From positions 62,001-126,000 of the forward strand of contig JAFRFG010000027.1 in NCBI GenBank assembly GCA_017434455.1: DNA of 64,000 bases, given 5' to 3'. This DNA is from Thermoguttaceae bacterium (lineage in GTDB: Bacteria > Planctomycetota > Planctomycetia > Pirellulales > Thermoguttaceae). Position numbers and translations under genes: made by a program. The notes beneath the pieces were generated by a model that saw only the letters and a program-made list of their open reading frames with translations, did no database searches and had not been told where the DNA came from. Below are positions 24,365 to 32,444 of the stretch, piece after piece (within the stretch, counting starts at the first letter, position 1; the number at the start of each line of letters is the position of its first letter).

Positions 24365-25798
24365 CTACGGGGCGTCGGACGATAAATCGGTATCGGCGGC
24401 GATCAGATCCAGGTCGCTCGTCAGGACGATCTCGGCACTGACCATTTCCCCCGGCTGGGCGTCGGTGGTCAGGTAGATCACCGGGTCGATATCGGGGGCC
24501 TCGGCCCAGGATCGGCCCAGGAACATCCCCTCGGCGATCCCCCCCTCTTTGTCGATCACCGGGGCGTCGACGAGGACATCGGCCCTGGTTCCGACGCGGC
24601 TGTCGGCATACCTTCGTGAGATTTCGGCGGTGACCTTGTAGAGCTCCTCGCGGCGCCGCTGTTTTGTCTCGGGATCGATCTGGTCTTCGAAAGCCGCCGC
24701 GGGGGTCCCTTTTTCGGCCGAGTAGGCGAAGACGCCGCACCGTTGGAAGCGCTGATGCCGGACAAACGCCAGGAGATCCCGAAACTCCTCCTCGGTTTCG
24801 CCGGGGAAGCCGACGATGAAGGTTGAGCGCAGGACCAAATCGGGAATCGACTCCCGCAGGCGGGAGAGGAGCTCTTTTGTTTCGGCGCAGCCGGTTTGGC
24901 GGTTCATCCGCTTTAAGATCCGGTCACAGGAGTGCTGAAGAGGCAGGTCGATATAGGGAAGAACCCAGGTCTGCCCCGGTGTTTTGGGAGCGGCGAATTG
25001 GGCGATAAGGTCTTCGTTCCAGCCGGTCGGATAGGCGTAGAGAACACGGATCCAGTCGACGGCGTTCTTTTCGCGCAGACGCCGAAGCAAATCCGCCAAG
25101 TGGTATCCCCCCTCAAGATCGCTTCCCCAGAAGGTTGTCTCTTGGGCGATAAGAACCACTTCCCGCACCCCGGATTCGGCCAGGGTATCGAGTTCCTCTT
25201 CGATGACCTCCATCGGTTTACTGACAAATCGGCCGCGAATACCGGGGATCGCGCAGTAGGAGCAAAAGCGGTCGCATCCTTCGGCGATTTTCAGATAAGC
25301 GACATGGGGCTGAGTCAGTGTCAGGCGAACCTTGTCGAAGAACGGCAGGGTTCGGCGGCGATGATGGTGAAACGACGGCTGAACCACGGGGAGCGCCTCT
25401 CCGCCGGCCGATGGGACCACACGAGTGATGGTGGGGAGCGTCCCGGTGATTTCGCCGATCCTCGGCTCATCGAACGGCCCGACCCAAGCGTCGACCCCGG
25501 GGAAACGCTCGAGGAGTTTTTCTCCCTCCGCGGGAATCAGGCAGCCGCAGACGACCACCCGAGAGACTTCCCCCTTTTTTTTACGCTGCAGCGCCCGCGT
25601 GATTTCCGCCGCGGCCTCCTCTCGGGCATCGGCGATGAAACCGCAGGTGTTGATCAAAACCAAATCGGCCGGGTGGTCTTCCGAGACCAACTCGTATCCC
25701 TGGGACAGAAGAATCCCAAACATCGATTCCGAATCGACCAGATTCTTGGGACATCCCAAGGAGACAAAGCAGAAGGTCTTGCTCTTTTTCTTTTTCAT
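24365..25798 (-). CDS. rimO: Ribosomal protein uS12 (Asp89) methylthiotransferase
   Basis: About 477 residues of the methylthiotransferase radical-SAM family. An N-terminal UPF0004 domain carries three cluster cysteines (SLGCPKNLVDSE, NTCGFI, CGCLI). The radical-SAM core has CDRFCSYCAIPGIRG (CxxxCxxC). A C-terminal TRAM domain begins near 405. SLGCPKNLVDSE and the overall order favour RimO over MiaB. I use the ATG before KKKKSKTF; a longer reading to 25831 is possible but lacks family support. It converges with the LysR gene (3-bp gap). Confidence 0.94.
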   Translation of the reverse strand: MKKKKSKTFCFVSLGCPKNLVDSESMFGILLSQGYELVSEDHPADLVLINTCGFIADAREEAAAEITRALQRKKKGEVSRVVVCGCLIPAEGEKLLERFPGVDAWVGPFDEPRIGEITGTLPTITRVVPSAGGEALPVVQPSFHHHRRRTLPFFDKVRLTLTQPHVAYLKIAEGCDRFCSYCAIPGIRGRFVSKPMEVIEEELDTLAESGVREVVLIAQETTFWGSDLEGGYHLADLLRRLREKNAVDWIRVLYAYPTGWNEDLIAQFAAPKTPGQTWVLPYIDLPLQHSCDRILKRMNRQTGCAETKELLSRLRESIPDLVLRSTFIVGFPGETEEEFRDLLAFVRHQRFQRCGVFAYSAEKGTPAAAFEDQIDPETKQRRREELYKVTAEISRRYADSRVGTRADVLVDAPVIDKEGGIAEGMFLGRSWAEAPDIDPVIYLTTDAQPGEMVSAEIVLTSDLDLIAADTDLSSDAP

Positions 25799-25874
25799 GC
25801 GAATCGCTTCATATCCGGCGCCGCGGCGCAAAAAACAAGCACCGCCTCAGGCCCATAGCGCCTTTACGGAAAAA

Positions 25875-25912
25875 GAAAGACGTGAGAGCCCCCTTTCGGC
25901 CTCACGTCTTTC
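25875..25912 (-). terminator. Intrinsic terminator of the TIM-barrel gene
   Basis: A 12-bp perfect stem (GAAAGACGTGAG / CTCACGTCTTTC) with a 14-nt loop is followed on the minus strand by a T-rich run. It separates the exported TIM-barrel gene from rimO. Confidence 0.88.
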
Positions 25913-25944
25913 GGAAGTGGTTTAGTCCATTAGACCTGTGGCAA

Positions 25945-26943
25945 TCACTGCGGAACGGCGATCTTGCGGCCGTTGACGAAGTCGTCCATGATCACGCCGT
26001 ACTGCTCGGGAGTGTAGTTCCCCTCTTCGTACGAGATCCAGGAACTGAGCCCCAGTTCCTCGATCTTGTCGCGGACGGCGACCCAATCGACGTTCCCCTT
26101 CCCCATGCCGCAGAAGCCCTTCCACGCGTCGGCCCTGGTCTCGTCGTTGAGGAGGTAGTCTTTGATGTGGAGCTTCGTGATCAGCTCGGTTCCCATCGCC
26201 TCGAGCCACTCAATCGGCGGGGCGTATTTCACATGGTTCCCCAGATCGAGGTAGGCGCGGACCCAGCGGCTGTCGAACATCCGGATGAAGGCCGCGGCGA
26301 AGTCCGGCTTGACCCAGAGGTTGTTCCAGACGTTCTCCAGCGCGATCGTCACCCCCTCATAGGCGGCGACGGGGATCAGCTTCTGGACCTCTTCGAAAGT
26401 CCGTTCGGTGGCGATATTCTGAAGATTGATATACTCTTCGTACGGGGCGTTGTCGCCGTCGACCACCTGGGAAACACGGCAGTTGCCATCGAACTTGATA
26501 TTGAATTCCCACGGATTCGGACCGGGGTTCTTGATCAGACAGGGGACCAGCAGGATGGCGTCGGCGCCGTAGGCGGCGGCGGTCTTGATCGCCTTGATCA
26601 CCGTCTCGGCCGAGGCCTGACGCTCCGCGGCGTCGTCCGAGTTAAAGGCGGCCCAGCCGCGCATCACCGAGTGGATCCTCAGTCCGCAATCTTCCGCGCG
26701 TTTGCGATTCTCCTTGGCCTCTTGGGGTTCGATATCCCAGGAGGTCGCTTCCAGCCCCTCAAAGCCGGCGGCGGCGAACGTCTCGAACTGATCCGGATCG
26801 GGGGAGGAGATGAACGACTTGAACAGTTTGGTCTTATAGCATTTCTCCCCAGAGTCGGCCAGGGTCGAAGCCATCGGAAGCGCGGCGGCGGTGGTGAGCA
26901 CCGAGGCCGTCTTAAAGAAATCGCGGCGAGTCATATGTCTCAC
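25945..26943 (-). CDS. Tat-exported sugar phosphate isomerase/epimerase-like TIM barrel
   Basis: 332 residues of the AP endonuclease 2 / xylose-isomerase-like superfamily. The N-terminus has a twin-arginine signal (TRRDFFKTASVLTTAAALP), so it is probably exported folded. The barrel carries acidic and His residues (ALENVWNN, YLDLGNHVKY, KLHIKDYLL) where family members bind a divalent metal. The substrate is unknown; such paralogues are abundant in planctomycetes and often act on keto-sugars or inositols. The start is GTG with AAGGAG 7 nt upstream. Confidence 0.85.
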   Translation of the reverse strand: MRHMTRRDFFKTASVLTTAAALPMASTLADSGEKCYKTKLFKSFISSPDPDQFETFAAAGFEGLEATSWDIEPQEAKENRKRAEDCGLRIHSVMRGWAAFNSDDAAERQASAETVIKAIKTAAAYGADAILLVPCLIKNPGPNPWEFNIKFDGNCRVSQVVDGDNAPYEEYINLQNIATERTFEEVQKLIPVAAYEGVTIALENVWNNLWVKPDFAAAFIRMFDSRWVRAYLDLGNHVKYAPPIEWLEAMGTELITKLHIKDYLLNDETRADAWKGFCGMGKGNVDWVAVRDKIEELGLSSWISYEEGNYTPEQYGVIMDDFVNGRKIAVPQ

Positions 26944-27051
26944 GGTAAGTCTCCTTGTTGAGTTAGCGGGGAACGAATGTTTTTGGATGGACGTTTAGGC
27001 CAGACAACGGGCCTATTATACCGGGCCGGGAATCAAAATGCAAACGGACGG

Positions 27052-28122
27052 TTAAAGAGGACGTTTGTTCCGCAAATCCGGATGTCCCAGCTCGATGAGA
27101 AACTTTTGGAGGATCACTTTCGGATCGGCGCGCGAGTTTCCTTTCATCGCCAGGTCGGCCGTCACCAGACGATCGCAGAGGGAATCGGCCCGAGACAGAC
27201 CGAGCGATGAAAGCTGATCGACCGATTTATCGATCAGGAAGGGGGGCGTCTTGACCTTGATCAAGGCCTCGCGCATCCGTTTTTTTTGTTCCTGGGCCGA
27301 ACGGCACAAAGGTCCGCCCCCATGGATGAAGATTCTCGCGGCCTTGGCCAATCGGCGGCAGGTTGCGGCGACTTGGGCGAGAATACCGATCGGGTCCTCT
27401 CCGGCCTTGTAGAGCCGGTCGAGTTGGATCAATCCTTCGCGAACACGGCCGGCGAAAAAGTGATCGATCATCCCCCAGGCGGTCTGTGTCCGCCAGGATC
27501 CGGCTGAGGAGGAGATTTCGTCCTTGTCGACCGATTTGTCGGGGGGGAAGATCAGCGCCAGGCGGGCCAGCTCGTTATCGAGGATGCCGACCGAGTCGCC
27601 GAGCATCCGAATCATTTCTTTGGCGCCGGCGGCGGTAAGCTTGATACCCCGGGATTTTGCCCTTTGGACCAGCCATTTCTCCAATTCGCGCGATTCGGGA
27701 ACCTTCGCGCTGATCACGCATCCCTTTTTAGAGACCGCCTTAAAGAAATTGGACTGGGGACTGACATTTTTCGCCTCGAGGATCAGGACCGCGTCGCGGC
27801 TGGGCTCTTTGAGGTACGCTTCCAGCCGATCGAGATAACTCGAAATGAACTTTTCGGCGTCCCGGACACGAACCACCTTTTTCGAGCCGCCGAACATGGC
27901 CCGAGTCGCCAGGTCGCGCTGCACCGTCTTGAAATCGGTATTGGGGGACGTCCCGTCAAAGCTCGTGAGGGAGAACTCGGCATCCTCCCCCTTAAGAAGC
28001 AAACCTTGCAGGAGATTCGCCGTCTCGGAAAGAAGATAGGAATCTTCACCGCAGATCAGGAAGACCGGCGCGCCGAGCGGCGTTTTTTCGGGCCGGCCAA
28101 GCAGTTCGAGTGCCGAAAGCAA
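27052..28122 (-). CDS. holA: DNA polymerase III delta subunit
   Basis: A 356-residue HolA, part of the clamp loader. It shows the N-terminal PVFLICGEDSYLLSETANLL stretch, a degenerate AAA+ fold, ILEAKN, LDNELARLALIF, and the helical C-terminal domain (AWGMIDHFFAGRVREGLIQLDRLYKAGEDPIGILAQVA). Divergence is typical for HolA. The start codon is TTG, supported by AGGAG about 10 nt upstream; no ATG fits. It sits 43 bp downstream of the elongation factor gene and may be cotranscribed with it. Confidence 0.92.
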   Translation of the reverse strand: MLSALELLGRPEKTPLGAPVFLICGEDSYLLSETANLLQGLLLKGEDAEFSLTSFDGTSPNTDFKTVQRDLATRAMFGGSKKVVRVRDAEKFISSYLDRLEAYLKEPSRDAVLILEAKNVSPQSNFFKAVSKKGCVISAKVPESRELEKWLVQRAKSRGIKLTAAGAKEMIRMLGDSVGILDNELARLALIFPPDKSVDKDEISSSAGSWRTQTAWGMIDHFFAGRVREGLIQLDRLYKAGEDPIGILAQVAATCRRLAKAARIFIHGGGPLCRSAQEQKKRMREALIKVKTPPFLIDKSVDQLSSLGLSRADSLCDRLVTADLAMKGNSRADPKVILQKFLIELGHPDLRNKRPL

Positions 28123-28165
28123 AACGGGTACACTCCTTGCAAGATCACGGGCAGATCAAGATACT

Positions 28166-28732
28166 TTACTTCGAGCGGCCGAGGAACTCGCCGGTACGGG
28201 TATCGATCTTAATGATCTCGCCGTTTTCGAGGTACTCGGGGACCATCACCGACAGTCCCGTCTCGACCTTGGCCGGCTTGCTGCGGCTGGTCGCCGAGTT
28301 TCCGCGGGCGGCCGGATCACATTCGACGACCTTCAGGTCGACGGCGGCCGGCAGATCGATGGCGACACAGCGTTCCTCGTAGATCAGGGCGTAGATGCCG
28401 TCCAGCCCGTCGGTGACAAACTGCATCTCGTTGGCGACATCCTCTTTGGCGATGGCGTAGTCGTTGTAGTCATCTTTGTCCATGAAGTGGACATCGCTTC
28501 CGTCGGCGTAGCTGAACGAGACCGCCCGCTTGCGGAAATCGGCGTCCTCGAACATATCGGTCCCTTTGGTCTTCAGGTCGACCTTGTCTTTGGTGATCAG
28601 ATTCCGGCAGCGGAACTTATAGAGCGTCGCCGCGCCGCGGGCCGAAGGGGTTTGAACCTGAACGTTCTCGACAATGATGGGCTGACCATTCTGGACAATA
28701 ATGTCTCCGCGTTTCATATCTTTCGCGATCAT
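28166..28732 (-). CDS. Elongation factor P-like protein, EfpL/YeiP type
   Basis: 188 residues with the three EF-P beta-barrel domains. The tip loop reads TPSARGAATLYK, as in E. coli YeiP/EfpL (SPTARGAATLYK), with Arg32 at the tip instead of the modifiable Lys of ordinary EF-P. YADGSDVHFMDKDDY and KPAKVETGLSVMVPEYLENGEII also follow YeiP rather than Efp. It should help ribosomes through polyproline or related stalls without lysine modification. No epmA/epmB or earP gene is seen nearby. AAGGAG lies about 10 nt before the ATG. A perfect -10 (TATAAT) is seen upstream at 28833-28838 on the minus strand. Confidence 0.9.
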   Translation of the reverse strand: MIAKDMKRGDIIVQNGQPIIVENVQVQTPSARGAATLYKFRCRNLITKDKVDLKTKGTDMFEDADFRKRAVSFSYADGSDVHFMDKDDYNDYAIAKEDVANEMQFVTDGLDGIYALIYEERCVAIDLPAAVDLKVVECDPAARGNSATSRSKPAKVETGLSVMVPEYLENGEIIKIDTRTGEFLGRSK

Positions 28733-28832
28733 CGGAACCGAAACTCCTTTTCTCTTTATCGTTTTTGAGGAATCACCTCCCTATTGGCTTAAAAAACGCG
28801 CGTCGCCGTTAAGGCCAATAAGGTACAAACGG

Positions 28833-28838
28833 ATTATA
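28833..28838 (-). promoter_or_regulatory. Consensus -10 element upstream of the EF-P-like gene
   Basis: Perfect TATAAT on the minus strand, preceded by TG, about 100 nt upstream of the start codon. The -35 position (17-bp spacing) is only a T tract, so the element relies on its -10. Confidence 0.45.
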
Positions 28839-28912
28839 CAGGGAAAGCGCCGGGTAAAAAAGGGTTCTGCCCCCCGCGCGAAAGGAAAGAAAAACCCGCA
28901 CGGAAACTCAAA

Positions 28913-28940
28913 TTGTCAATTCCCGCTATAGGGGTATAAT
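28913..28940 (+). promoter_or_regulatory. Predicted strong promoter of asnA
   Basis: TTGTCA (28913-28918), a 16-bp spacer and perfect TATAAT (28935-28940). The start near 28947 leaves a leader of about 64 nt before asnA. Confidence 0.75.
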
Positions 28941-29010
28941 CGGGGGAAGTTCCTTGCGTGTTTCACCCAGAGTATATCTTTCAGGCACCCATTAACAAGG
29001 AAACAAAACG

Positions 29011-30045
29011 ATGAAACTGATGATTCCTTCTGGTTACACCCCGACGCTTGTCCCCGATATGATGGAGCAGGCCATTCTTCTGGTCAAAGAAGAGTTTCAG
29101 ATTCGACTGGCTCGCTCCCTGAATCTGCGCCGCGTCACCGCGCCGCTTTTTGTTCTTTCCGGAACGGGGATCAACGATGATCTCAACGGTATTGAGCGAG
29201 CGGTTTCCTTCCCCATCAAAGATATGGACGAGCGGCGCGCCGAAGTGGTCCATTCCCTGGCCAAATGGAAACGGATGAAACTCGGTGACTACGCCATTCC
29301 CGTCGGTTACGGCCTCTACACCGATATGAACGCCATCCGCGCCGACGAAGAGCTTGACAATCTCCACTCACTCTACGTCGATCAGTGGGACTGGGAAAGG
29401 ACGATCGGTCCGAACGATCGGACGCTCGAGTTTTTGTGTTCGATCGTCGAGACGATCTACTCCGCGGTGCGTCAGACCGAAGAGACCGTCTATCTTCACT
29501 ACCCCCATATCAAGCCGGCCCTTCCCGAGAAGATTACCTTCGTTCACACCGAAGATCTCCAGCGCGAGATGCCCGATTTGACCCCTTCCGAGCGCGAGGC
29601 GGTGGTGACCAAAAAGTATGGCGCCATTTTCCTGATCGGTATCGGCGGACGGTTGGCCGACGGCAAAAAACACGACGGCCGTGCCCCCGACTACGACGAC
29701 TGGTCCACCGAGTCGAAGCCCGGATATCACGGACTCAACGGCGATATCATTCTTTGGAATAGCGTTTTAAACTGCCCGTTTGAGATCTCCTCGATGGGGA
29801 TCCGTGTGGACCGTGCGGCACTGGAGCGCCAGCTCGACCTGGAAAACTGCCCCCAGCGCCGCGATCTGATGTTCCATCGGGCGCTGTTATCCGGTGAACT
29901 TCCGCTTTCGATCGGCGGAGGAATCGGCCAGTCGCGGCTGTGTATGTACTATCTGCGCTGTGCCCACATCGGGGAGGTCCAGGTCTCGATCTGGCCGGAG
30001 CAGATGATCGAATCGGCCGCCAAGGGCGGGGTGATTTTGCGCTAG
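29011..30045 (+). CDS. asnA: Aspartate-ammonia ligase
   Basis: 344 residues of the ammonia-dependent asparagine synthetase A family, related to class II aminoacyl-tRNA synthetases. It makes asparagine from aspartate, NH3 and ATP. Typical stretches are RVTAPLFV, NGIERAVSFPIKD, EVVHSLAKWKR, GYGLYTDMNAIRADE, LHSLYVDQWDWE and GGGIGQSRLCMYYL. Length is normal. AAGGAA precedes the ATG by about 9 nt. It is monocistronic, with its own promoter and terminator. Dependence on free ammonia fits an ammonia-rich anaerobic habitat. Confidence 0.97.
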   Translation: MKLMIPSGYTPTLVPDMMEQAILLVKEEFQIRLARSLNLRRVTAPLFVLSGTGINDDLNGIERAVSFPIKDMDERRAEVVHSLAKWKRMKLGDYAIPVGYGLYTDMNAIRADEELDNLHSLYVDQWDWERTIGPNDRTLEFLCSIVETIYSAVRQTEETVYLHYPHIKPALPEKITFVHTEDLQREMPDLTPSEREAVVTKKYGAIFLIGIGGRLADGKKHDGRAPDYDDWSTESKPGYHGLNGDIILWNSVLNCPFEISSMGIRVDRAALERQLDLENCPQRRDLMFHRALLSGELPLSIGGGIGQSRLCMYYLRCAHIGEVQVSIWPEQMIESAAKGGVILR

Positions 30046-30051
30046 GCAAAT

Positions 30052-30082
30052 AAAAAAAGCCCCCCGGATGGGGGGCTTTTTT
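30052..30082. terminator. Bidirectional intrinsic terminator
   Basis: GCCCCCC / GGGGGGC stem with a 4-nt loop, extended by A and T tracts, lies between the convergent asnA and hydrolase genes and can serve both. Confidence 0.92.
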
Positions 30083-30138
30083 CATGCCTTCTCAAACAGC
30101 CGCGTTCGCCGCCGGTGTGCCAAACGAGTACTTCTTGC

Positions 30139-31086
30139 CTAGAAGCCGCACTCCTTGAGGAACTCCATCGCTTTTTCCATCAGCTCCTTGGGGTTCCCCA
30201 GCGATTTGATATCGTGAACCCCGTTGTTCGTCACGCAGAACCGGGACGGAACCCCGGCGTTGCGCAGCTCGTCGTAGAGCGACGCGCTTTGGCTCAGCGG
30301 AACGACGGAGTCGTCGGTCCCGTGGAAGATCAAGGTTGGGGAGAATTCCGGACAGACATAGAAAGCCGGCGAGAACTTCACGGCCCGATTCCATTCTTCC
30401 TCCGAAAGCTTTTGGGGATAGGTGGGGATTCCCTCCGGATCGATCTGGATGGCATGATAGATGCATTCGGGGACGCTCTTGAGCCAGTGACCGGCCACAA
30501 AATCGGTCGGGCCGAAGAAGTCGATCACCACCTGAACCTGACCGGATTGATCGAGGTTCTCGCCGACGTCAAACGGGCAGATACTGTCGGGAATCCCGAG
30601 GCACAGCGACAGGTGTCCACCGGACGAGGCGCCGGAAGTGGCAAAGCGGTCCTTATCCAGGCCATACTCATCGGCGTGGGCGCGCAAGAAACGGACCGCG
30701 GCGCGAACATCCTCGATCTGCGAGGGGAACCTGACGGTCTCTAAACTTCGGTGGCTGATACTGGCCACCGCGTACCCCTGCGGAACCGGGTCGACAAGGG
30801 TCCAGACCCCTCCATTGCCCGGCGCGCCGCTGTACCAGCAGCCGCTGTCGATATACAGAAGGGTCGGGCATTTTTCGACGGGCTCACCGTTCTTTGTCGG
30901 AAGGAAGAGATTTAGGCAGATATCTTGACCGTCGACACTCTTGTAGACGATGTTCGGGATCTCTTTGACATCGTAACCGGGAGCGTCATTATCGTCGGCC
31001 CGGCAAAAGGGGAGAAAGACAAAGGCCGCCCCAAGCAAAAGAAGGACCGAGGCGCGGCCGAGAAATGGTTGAGTGAGTCGATTCAT
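30139..31086 (-). CDS. Exported alpha/beta hydrolase (esterase/prolyl-oligopeptidase-like)
   Basis: About 315 residues with a signal peptide (about 1-30, MNRLTQPFLGRASVLLLLGAA). The alpha/beta hydrolase fold shows the nucleophile elbow GASSGGH, an Asp in FHGTDDSVVP and a His in NNGVHD, completing a Ser-Asp-His triad. It resembles the BD-FAE/esterase-lipase group, so a carbohydrate esterase role is plausible but unproven. The true start is the ATG at 31086 with AAGGAG 7-8 nt upstream; the reading frame stays open further upstream. Confidence 0.88.
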   Translation of the reverse strand: MNRLTQPFLGRASVLLLLGAAFVFLPFCRADDNDAPGYDVKEIPNIVYKSVDGQDICLNLFLPTKNGEPVEKCPTLLYIDSGCWYSGAPGNGGVWTLVDPVPQGYAVASISHRSLETVRFPSQIEDVRAAVRFLRAHADEYGLDKDRFATSGASSGGHLSLCLGIPDSICPFDVGENLDQSGQVQVVIDFFGPTDFVAGHWLKSVPECIYHAIQIDPEGIPTYPQKLSEEEWNRAVKFSPAFYVCPEFSPTLIFHGTDDSVVPLSQSASLYDELRNAGVPSRFCVTNNGVHDIKSLGNPKELMEKAMEFLKECGF

Positions 31087-31196
31087 TGGGTAATCTCCTT
31101 GAATGGATCCGATGTTTGCGGTAAAAAACAGCATACTACAGGTGGATTGTACTCCCCCGGAAAGATAATTCCACAAGCGTATCGGAAAATTGTACC

Positions 31197-32438
31197 GTGT
31201 CCCCCTCCCCTCCCCTTTTGACGGACCCTTGCGACACGCTGATCATCGGCGGTTCGATGGCGGGCCTGTCGGCGGCCATCCACGCTCCCGGCGGTCAGAG
31301 GGTGATCCTGCTGGAAAAAAACGCCGTCTGCGGACGGAAGATCCTGGTCACCGGCGGCGGGCAGTGCAATTGTTCCCATCGGGGGACGGCCGAGGAACTG
31401 GCTCGACACTACGGAGGGAAGGAACGTTTTGTTCTTCCGGCCCTTTACGCCTTTGGCCCCGATACCATGGTGCGGTCACTTGCCGCCGCCGGCGTGGCGG
31501 TGGAAACCCGAAGCGACGGGAAAATCTTTCCCCGTTCCAAACAAAGCCGCCGCGTCCGTGACGCGCTGGTCGCCCTGGCTCGCGGGCGCGGGGTGAGGAT
31601 GGTCACTTCCGCCCCGGTTCTCTCATGCCGCCTAGGTGACGACGGGGGCTTTTTGGTTTCGACCTGCGATCTGGTGTATCGTTCGAAGCGGCTGATTTTG
31701 GCCGTCGGGGGGAAGGCCTTTCCCCAAAGCGGCTCAACGGGGGATGGGTTTCTCTGGGCGCGCGATTTTGGTCACACCCTTGTCGAGCCGACCCCGGCGC
31801 TCACCGCGGTCGAGGCCGATCCTTTTCCGTACGCCTCCTGCGCGGGGATATCGCTTTTTTCCCCCGTCATCGAGCATAAGCGAGGCACGGAGAAGATCGG
31901 AACCTATTCGGGAGAAGTTCTCTGGACCCACCGGGGACTTTCGGGGCCGGCGATTCTCGACGCCAGCCGCAATATTCTTCCGGGAGATCGGCTTTTGTTG
32001 TCCCTGACCGAAGAGGGAACCGCGGAAAAGACCGAGGAGAAACTTTTAGCGCTGTGCCGAAAAAGCCCGGGACGCCGTCTTTCGGCGTTGGTCGCGACAC
32101 TTGGGGTTCCCCAGCGTTTGGCGGCCTGTATGTTTCAGACCCATGTCCTTCGCGATCCGGCGGCAAGCGATCTGACGCGCGCCGAGCGCAGGCGCTTAAT
32201 CGAATTGCTCGTCCGTTTTCCATTTACGGTCAGACGGCTTGCCGGCTGGCACAAGGCAATGACCACCGCCGGCGGTGTCGATTTAAGGGAGGTGAACCGC
32301 AAGACGATGCAGTCACGCCTGATCCCCGGTCTGTTTTTTGCCGGGGAACTGTTGGATGTCGACGGCGACTGCGGCGGATATAACCTTCAGTGGGCGTGGA
32401 GCTCCGGGGCATTGGCCGCCGAAAGCGCCGCGCCCTAG
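31197..32438 (+). CDS. BaiN/HI0933-like FAD-dependent oxidoreductase
   Basis: 413 residues of the HI0933-type flavoprotein family (includes BaiN). Seen are the Rossmann FAD motif DTLIIGGSMAGLSAA, GRKILVTGGGQCNCS, the second dinucleotide-like motif ILAVGGKAFPQSGSTGDG, TPALTAVE and the C-terminal GLFFAGELLDVDGDCGGYNLQWAWSSG. The first Rossmann motif is GGSMAG where GGGPAG is usual. The substrate is unknown; relatives reduce enoyl or bile-acid-type compounds. The start is GTG without a good Shine-Dalgarno, so the N-terminus is uncertain. It converges with rho, 6 bp apart. Confidence 0.88.
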   Translation: MSPSPPLLTDPCDTLIIGGSMAGLSAAIHAPGGQRVILLEKNAVCGRKILVTGGGQCNCSHRGTAEELARHYGGKERFVLPALYAFGPDTMVRSLAAAGVAVETRSDGKIFPRSKQSRRVRDALVALARGRGVRMVTSAPVLSCRLGDDGGFLVSTCDLVYRSKRLILAVGGKAFPQSGSTGDGFLWARDFGHTLVEPTPALTAVEADPFPYASCAGISLFSPVIEHKRGTEKIGTYSGEVLWTHRGLSGPAILDASRNILPGDRLLLSLTEEGTAEKTEEKLLALCRKSPGRRLSALVATLGVPQRLAACMFQTHVLRDPAASDLTRAERRRLIELLVRFPFTVRRLAGWHKAMTTAGGVDLREVNRKTMQSRLIPGLFFAGELLDVDGDCGGYNLQWAWSSGALAAESAAP

Positions 32439-32444
32439 GAAGCG

